Origin: Boesenbergia rotunda
Taxonomy: Eukaryota > Streptophyta > Magnoliopsida > Zingiberales > Zingiberaceae
Length of the DNA: 64,000 nucleotides
Assembly (NCBI GenBank): GCA_024364735.1
Contig: JAGFNQ010005674.1
Span: forward strand, 186,001 to 250,000
Reading direction: 5' to 3'
The position numbers and the translations under genes were made by a program. Position 1 is the stretch's first letter; the number at the start of each line of letters is the position of its first letter. The notes under the pieces are model-generated. The model searched no databases and was not told the origin of the DNA. It worked only from the letters and a program-made list of their open reading frames with translations. Shown in pieces: positions 57,313-64,000 of this stretch.

Positions 57313-60300
57313 TCATTTGTTATCTGAAACCTTGCTCCAACTGTAGACCAACACCATAACAAATTCCTTGGCTGAGGTTCCTACTGTCGCCTGAAGCCTT
57401 TGCGAAGACCTCTCTCTTGACCAATGTTCTACTAGCTTGTTCACAGACGTTGTAGGGCTTACTGGTTGTCCAAGGCAAGTGATTTGCACCTATAAAAGCA
57501 CAATTTGAGGATTATAGATAATCATTTATCATAGTTTACAGAAAATGTTTAACTACAAAATGTAGGAAAATATTGCATAAGATTGACTAGTCGAACAAGA
57601 TACATTCGGAGTTGAGATACTTTTTTTGCTTGCATAAGTACATGGTTGACAAATTCTGTTATTAATACAACAAAGCGGGTTTCTGTTGTCGATGCATCTT
57701 TGTTGCCTTCCTATAATCTGAGATCTAAAAAGAACATAAAACCATAAAACTGATTGCCTCAACCAACAAGACTCTTAGGATGCCGGTATGAAGTTAACGA
57801 TATAACTGCAAGGACTAGTCATGGTAGGTGATCAGTAATATACTAATATACAAGATAAATTAGTGTGTGAAATCAACCTTCGCAAGGTAATGTGTCCCAA
57901 CAAAACTGATTTTTCTTTTTGCAGTAGATTTGTTTCTATAGAATTTAAACTATCATGTTGCATCCTTTTGTGAACTAAGGAGTGCATTTAAAAAAAAACA
58001 AAGGGATAAAAAGAAGAGGAGAATGGTTCATTTACAAGAAATGAATTGAAACGAAAGGGGGAAAAAAAACTCACTGCAGCATCATTCTCGAGATTGAGCT
58101 TCTTTACAAGGTACTTGTGAATGAACAACACAGGCATGCTACCATCTCTAATAACAAACCATAAACTGGATATAAATACCATCAAACAGGGACATGAATA
58201 AAACAATTGAAATGAAAACAGCAATATAACATTCATATTGATGAGAATTTATTTCCACTAAATCGGGAGGAATAACATAGTAACAATGCTTACTTTTCTT
58301 CCACTCACTGTACAAACCATACAAATTATTTGTTGAGTCGTGCATTCTAAGAAATAGAAGGCAAAGTGAAAGAGATTTTTTTTTTAGTTTGCTACTATCC
58401 AAGCATACAACACAACTACCAATGGCCAATTTTCTTCTTCTAACATCTTTGCAATAACAGAAACATAGAGATCCAACTATCACAACATATTGCTTTCAAT
58501 TCATAAATCATTTTGTACTATCTGAATTTACTCTACTAATTCAAGTGAGAAATATTGTAACCACTTTCATACTTTAACTATTATGACATCATGCTCTCAG
58601 TTTAGTGTTTCGTCTGAAATCTGCATCACAGCCTGCTGATATACTATTAAGAAAAAAATGTCAAAAGGTAGAAAGCCTAATACTCTGACATCCTTCAACA
58701 GCTGGTTTTGTAACCATTCTTTGGTTTGTAATTATACTTTGTAATTTGGCACCACTCGTGCCCATTGTAACCTTTCTTTGTTACATGTTACCAGCTTGCT
58801 ATTTTGATATGACATGGGATATAAAATCGTAAATATAAATTATGTTTGTGCAACAAAGTATACGACAAAAGTATAACAAAATTAATTATTTAATCCATTC
58901 CATATCTATACCTTATTATGGTATCTGATTTCAATAAATATAAAATTCTCAGATGCTGATTGCTGAAGAAGCTATGTCGAAAGGACTTTACAGTGGGGGT
59001 AACCCAACTGAAACCCACCAGAATGCCCAACTAGCAGAACAGAAAAATTGGAATGTCGTCTTCGAGTTTGTTATTAAGATGCATTTTAGAAACCACAATA
59101 ATAAAAACATTATCCAAATGTATTCTAGAAACCAATGCATTTTGATTTATTTATAATAATAATAATTATTATTATTTAAATCAACCCAAATCCTTTTCAT
59201 TTGATCAGAGATGTTCTAAGTTAATTTAAAAATGAAGAAAGGTTATAAATACGGATCATTAAAGAAAAGGAAAATTTCAAATTTAATATGAAAAAAATGA
59301 AACAGGACTTTCTAAAAAAGGGTCTGGTTATCATGACTTTTTCAAGTAAATGCTTTCCCCCAAATCCTACACAACCTTACCCGTGCACACCCTTACTTTC
59401 CAGGCCATTGCACTTTTCTTTCAATCAAAAAACTGAACGAGGTGCTTCTAAATTTAGAATGATCAATATGCCAGTAGGAAAAGTAAGTCAAGGTGGGGAC
59501 ATTTTGAAATTTGAATAAAGAATTTATTGATAAAATGTGCATGATATGCGTAAAATTAAAACTCACTTGATCCTCAGATAGTTTGAAAATAAATGTGGAT
59601 ATGGTCGATCAATTATCCTGTAAAATTCACACCAGATATAGCTAATCAGAAACAATAAGCATCTGTGAAGATAACATAATCAATATAAATTCCATAAGAC
59701 AAGTACTGTAACTGTTCAGCAGAAGGAATCAAGGAGAACCATATTGGATTAATCTTTATAGCAAATTGAGAATTTTGAGCATCAAGAGATGATTGAGATG
59801 ATGCAAGATCCTTGCTTCTCCTCTTGACTCTTTGCAGCCTGCTTTCTTTCAGTGTTACTGGTTGCAATAGAATGTTATCAGCCTGTTCAAGAATTTTAGA
59901 CTTATGCTGATGCACTTTAACCCTTTCATTCTTAATATTTACTTCACCATCACAGCCATTAATTTTATCTTCCTTAACAGCATGTCTCTGAGTAACAGAG
60001 CTAAAAGCCTTTGTACTGTTTGCAGCTTCCACCAGACAGTTTAAAGGGTTCCAGATATCAGCATTATCCTGGAACATGTGGTTGGATGGCTCAGCGTTTG
60101 AATGAGCCTGGAGAACATGCATAAATAATTGTACAATTAAAACTCAAGATGATCAGTGCAACATCTTTGTTGCTAAACAAACAAGTTAGTTACTAGGAAA
60201 CTGAAAAAATTCACTCCTTTGACCTGTTTTCTCTTTAGGGCCTTGCTCACTTTCTCATTTGAGCTTGACTTTTCTACATAATTATTAACAGTATTGTCAT

Positions 60301-60554
60301 CCTTTTCGGATGATGCATCAGTCGATGAACTCAGACCTCGTGTAGTGACAACCCTTTTAGTAGTTGTTTTTGTTTGCCTTCCTGTTGAACATGTCCGTGT
60401 CACTACGTGAGAAGTGCTGACAACCAATGAAGAAAGTGATTTTTCTTTTCTTTTAACAGGTAATGTTGGGGTGGGTGTTTCCTCAAGAGCTTCAACTTTG
60501 CTTTGTTTAGAAGGAAAAATCTTTGCCCTAATATCTTGTAAATTGTGGTCCGGC
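57313..60554 (-). CDS. DRIP-type E3 ubiquitin ligase, 5' RING exon not seen (partial)
   Basis: C-terminal ~340 residues of a DREB2A-interacting-protein (DRIP1/2) homologue; the family ubiquitinates DREB2A in drought signalling. Minus-strand exons: 60554-60224, 60107-59713, 59617-59567, 58147-58075, 57489-57313 (stop), in frame across GT-AG junctions. Family marks in order: RPDHNLQDIRAKIFPSKQSK, PTLPVKRKEKSLSSLVVSTS, DIWNPLNCLVEAANSTK, NPIWFSLIPSAEQ, YLRIKDGSMPVLFIHKYLVK, QITCLGQPVSPTTSVNKLVE and TSAKEFVMVLVYSWSKV. The upstream exon should end in the RING finger and ..EKLR just before RPDHN, but I found no RING cysteine/histidine pattern on the minus strand from 60555 to about 62400. It lies beyond the window behind the retroelement, or is lost. 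Intron lengths: 116, 95, 1419 and 585 bp. Confidence 0.85.
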
Positions 60555-62418
60555 CTGTACAATGGCCAAGCAAGAATTCTTGACAAGATTGTCTCATGTA
60601 ACAGCAGATAGACTAATAAGACAAAATGTGATTCCTGGGTAAAAAATTCTTGCCTTATATAAAATAAGATTCAAGGGAAAAATGTGTCAAAACAAGGTAA
60701 CTAATTTTGATTTATATTGTTACACAGTCAGGGCAAAAACCATTTCAGTGCCCCCAATTTTATGCATCATGAAGGCAATGCCAATTTTCAAAAAATTTCA
60801 AAGGGATGCTTCAAAAATTTTCAAAGGGCGCCCGATTTTCAAAAAAAAATTTAAGAAGTTCAACGGATCAATAGGAGTAGAAAAAACAGTTTGGAACAAA
60901 TGGGGAACCCCATTGATAATTTTGAAGAAGTGCTCCTTTGAAGGTAAATCAGAGATGCCATTATTTTTTTATTTTTTGCCCAAAAATTCTGCTCGTCCTA
61001 TTTCAGTGTCGGGATAACTTGAGAGTTCCTTCTCCCTACAATTTTTTTGTTGAACGAATCTCTGCAACTCAGTCTAAGGTGACACTAAGATAATAAAAAA
61101 AATGCAATTTTCCAAAAGACTGCAAGCCATTACTTTGATAAAGAAAAATTACAAAATAATCACATGCCTTTATGAGAAAAGAAGAACGAAATGTTACAGA
61201 TTCTCCAACTTTAAGGAAGGATTTCTGGGTTTGTCCATAAGAAACCCCTCTAGAAATGCAAGGGAGTCCAATGAATTATACACTCATTAAGGCTTCATTT
61301 ATTTCATGCAAAATGTGTCCTACTGGAAGACATTTTGATATAAGTCTGGGACACGGTCCAATGATGATCTGACATGCGGCTAATCTCAGGGAAATCTTAA
61401 ACTATTAAAATGGTTTTTATAATCTAATATATTTTGGATACTTATGTTTCTATATATCTTATACATTATCTTCAATGTCAAATTTTCACCAGATAATTTT
61501 CATTTAAAATATTCCATAAACTCATATTTTTCTTTTATATTATATTTACATAATTTTATCTTTAGTTTTTTTGGTCCTAGCATGGCTTAATATGCTTGTA
61601 TCTAGGCATATCATTTTAATATCCTTGTATATTATTACATATTTTTATTCATTTCAGTATCTAAAGTTATATTTGTGAGATCATGATTATGCTATCATAC
61701 CATCATTGAAAAAACAAATAACCCAATGAATTAAATTTTAATTTAAAAAAAAAGATGAAGAATGTTTTTTTTTTAATTCATGAAAATCACTTCCTCATAC
61801 AATTTGGAAGCAGTTTCTATGAAACAAAATAAGCAAAAGCTAAATATATTGGCTTAAACACAGAATACCAAATTACTTAAGTTCAAATTATTAGGCGAAT
61901 ATCCTTGGAAATACCTTCATTCTTTCATACCATTTAAGGTACAAGATCATATGCTTGAAGAAAATCTAGCAAAGTAGATGGCAGGAGAAATTCAACCTTG
62001 AGACTAACCATGAGGCGTTAGACCTTCCAATCCCAAATCAACTCAAATGCAAATGCAAACCCATCTATATGAACAAGTAGGATGAAGGATAATGTTATCT
62101 GAAAATAGAAGTCCCACTGTATCCTGAACAAAATGATCTTTCGAATGCAAGGAGCATCATTGGGAAGTCAAATATGCAATGTTAGGTCCAGAAGGTAGCA
62201 GCTCTTTTCGCATTTCATGGACAATTTGTAAGACAAACAAAAGTTAGTTAAGGTATTTTGTTTGTAATAACCCACCCCTTTCAAACTCGAACACTAGCCC
62301 ATCTCAGAGTTGATTTTCAAGTGAAAGGTGATACTATTTAGTTTAATGTGATGAGGCAGGGCCTCAAAGGACAGTGCCATGTTGTTCCTAATGAATGGGC
62401 GCAAAGAACTCAGCTAAT
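60555..62418. other. AT-rich region upstream of the visible DRIP exons
   Basis: Could be a large intron of the DRIP gene or intergenic. Short open frames at 60682-61017 and 61102-61290 are Lys/Phe-rich and unsupported. No RING exon, RNA gene or element end recognised. Confidence 0.4.
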
Positions 62419-62850
62419 TGTGTGATCCCGTCGACAAGCGAAGATCGGTTTTCCCTCGGATGACTCGGTCTAACCAAGCCGACCCGGTCTGCTATAGCTT
62501 GGGAGGTCGGACCGAAACAGAGCTCTCAATATGGTGAAGTGGTTGCAAAATGGCAGCGATCCTTTCTCTGAAGTTCAAATGGGGTTTATATAGGCGGAAG
62601 AAAGGGTCTTTCCACGTGCGAACTGTCACGTCTCATTAAGAGAAGATCAATAGACAGATCACGATAGCGACAGCCACATTAATATTGTGAAACTGTCACA
62701 GCCGCCTGACACCCTGTCGGAGTTGTCTCTTCTGTTCCCTATTAACTTTAGGCGGCTATGCCAGGCAATGATTATGCTGAGGCGGTTGCCTTCTGAATAT
62801 TGATAAGGACAGCTTATAATCGATCGACCACCTTTAAGCGCTCATGAGGG

Positions 62851-63110
62851 CCGGACCTCGGGTGACCGACCCCGAGTACCCGACCTCGAGCGCCCGGCCT
62901 CGGGTGACCGACCCCGAGTACTCGACCTCGAGCGCCCGGCCTCGGGTGACGACCCCGAGCACCCGGCCTTAGGTGACCGACCCCGAGTGCCAGACCTCGG
63001 GTGACCGACCCCGAGTATCCGACCTCGAGCGCCCGGCCTCAGGTGACGATCCCGAGTACCCGGCCTTAGGTGACCGACCCCGAGTGCCTGACCCCGGGTG
63101 ACTCTTGGTT
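62851..63110. repeat. Minisatellite of 14-bp subunits with 42/28-bp higher order
   Basis: Subunits CGGCCTCGGGTGAC, CGACCCCGAGTACC and CGACCTCGAGCGCC alternate. The first two are near inverses of each other, and the third contains CTCGAG. Full 42-bp triplets and 28-bp pairs alternate, with single-base indels. About 17 subunits in all. Confidence 0.85.
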
Positions 63111-63525
63111 CGGCTTATTTACTACCGGTTTAGATCGGCAATCGAACCCGACCGAGCTCTGGATCCTTCTAAAAATCATACGCCCGGATCACAAGCCTCC
63201 CTCTCAAGTCTAGTCGAAGGAGGAATTCAATCCGACTGACTAGGCTCCCTGCTCGGTCGGCTTGCCTTTTTTTGTCTTCCCGCGCGTCACCTCGTACGGT
63301 TAATCCTCCCCTTTAATGCCGTATCCTCCATCAAATCCTCATTAATGCGGGGACGCGTGTTGTTTTCCGACTGGCTGTCTCGGGTAGCGAAACGTCACCG
63401 GCGTGGCCCGTGCGACGTGCGAGTAAAACTTCGAGGTCTGGGAAATGGCAGAGATCGGACGACGAAGAACCTACCCCGCCATTTTCCTTCCCTCTATCGG
63501 ACGGCTATCCTGATTTTACCAGCGG

Positions 63526-63533
63526 TATAAATA
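63526..63533 (+). promoter_or_regulatory. TATA box of the Gypsy-type element
   Basis: TATAAATA, 200 bp upstream of the ATG at 63726, with the C/T-rich CTCACCTCCTCATTTCCCTTC downstream. Confidence 0.6.
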
Positions 63534-63725
63534 GGCTCACCTCCTCATTTCCCTTCTTTTCATCCCGATCTTCGTTTTCTCTCCGACTCTTGTCCGATCT
63601 CCGCCCTGACAAGAGTGTTTCCGGCGAACTGTGTTTCCGGCGAACAGTGTTTCTGGCGAACTTCGATCTTAGGTACTCCTTTCCTCTGCCGAGTCCTCGT
63701 CCTGCCGTTTTTCGACTTTATTTTG

Positions 63726-64000
63726 ATGGCCGAGTCATCTACGCCTCCCGAGCCATGGTATCTAACCACCTGGTCTTCCCTGACCTTAGGTCAGACAGAG
63801 ACCTTGTGTATAGATTACCTGATCCCTGAAGACCACCCCATAACTATGCCCGGCCGTCGGGGTCGAGCACACGAGCCCCCTCTAAGTCATTTTACCGTCT
63901 TCTCCGATCAGTTGCTAGCTGGTCTGCGCTTCCCCTTGCATCCTTTCTTCCGCGAGATCTGTCGTTATTTCCAGATCTCCTTGTCTCAGTTGGCCCCCAA
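63726..64000 (+). CDS. Gypsy-type retroelement protein, N-terminal part, cut by the window edge
   Basis: The frame is open from ATG 63726 to the right edge (91 full codons). It starts MAESSTPPEPWYLTTWSSLT and continues with HEPPLSHFTVFSDQLLAGLR, FPLHPFFREICRYFQISLSQ, LAP. The second half is the conserved PF04195 'putative gypsy type transposon' region (F..QL..GLRFPLHPFF....YF.I...QLAP), found at the N terminus of gag-side proteins in many plant Gypsy elements. Gag and pol would lie downstream. A shorter overlapping frame (63410-63829) in another phase has no likeness. Intactness is unknown. Confidence 0.75.
   Translation, partial: MAESSTPPEPWYLTTWSSLTLGQTETLCIDYLIPEDHPITMPGRRGRAHEPPLSHFTVFSDQLLAGLRFPLHPFFREICRYFQISLSQLAP

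Larger units (their letters stand above)
62419..63725 (+). mobile_element. Gypsy-type element 5' region (LTR/leader)
   Basis: GC-richer block that begins about TGTGATCCCGTCGAC and ends just before a gag-side start codon. It contains a minisatellite (62851-63110), a TATA box (63526-63533) and a leader with a short tandem repeat (GTGTTTCCGGCGAAC twice and once as GTGTTTCTGGCGAAC, 63617-63662). A minus-facing TATA-like TTTATATAGG lies at 62585-62594. The LTR end and primer binding site are not certain; TGGTATCTAACC at 63756 is only loosely PBS-like. Confidence 0.55.

Noticed and set aside
57988..58483. Minus-strand frames through the DRIP exon D region
   Set aside because: Only 58075-58147 is a real exon; the rest reads through intron.

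Overview
The window is nuclear DNA of a flowering plant. It holds spliced genes with GT-AG introns, plant-only protein families, an AT-rich background, and dense MITE, hAT, SINE, Gypsy and MULE-derived sequence. The GC-rich first exons and long (AT)n tracts suggest a monocot. That, and any closer placement such as Zingiberales, is inference only.

Layout. 1-9.2 kb is intergenic: nested terminal-inverted-repeat (TIR) elements set in (AT)n tracts, an 8-bp-TSD hAT nested inside one of them, a tRNA-derived SINE and a second hAT-like element. 10.2-12.8 kb (+) is a complete 11-exon type I inositol polyphosphate 5-phosphatase gene (560 aa). 14.3-26.4 kb is a transposon island: a decayed FAR1/MULE gene whose leader carries a 1.7-kb inverted-unit insertion, a PPR exon fragment, a Gypsy element reduced to LTR pieces, and a 3-kb giant inverted repeat. 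26.4-34.4 kb is mostly featureless AT-rich DNA with two MITEs and an LTR-like relic. 34.5-38.6 kb (+) is a 7-exon VAN3-binding/FORKED1-like gene (447 aa). 39.7-40.4 kb (-) is a 4-exon calmodulin-like gene (149 aa, four intact EF hands). 41.6-45.7 kb is a second TIR-element cluster, with an eightfold ~135-bp tandem array and a Pack-TYPE element carrying DUF642 exons. 46.0-56.5 kb (+) is a 12-exon three-RRM protein gene (791 aa). 57.3-60.6 kb (-) is the 3' five exons of a DRIP-type E3 ligase gene whose RING exon is not seen. 62.4-64.0 kb is a Gypsy-type retroelement with a minisatellite and a gag-side ORF running off the right edge.

How they relate. The 5-phosphatase and the VAN3-binding protein belong to families that act in one phosphoinositide/ARF-GAP vein-patterning pathway (CVP2/CVL1 - FKD1 - VAN3), though these particular paralogues may not. 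The other genes are ordinary neighbours: VAN3-binding/calmodulin-like and RRM/DRIP are two convergent pairs.

The least explained signal is a short GC-rich cassette: a CGGCGGCCTTCGGCCGCCG hairpin, then AAACTATAACCC, then GGTGAACCCGTCG. It recurs roughly 18 times inside at least four element types with different ends.
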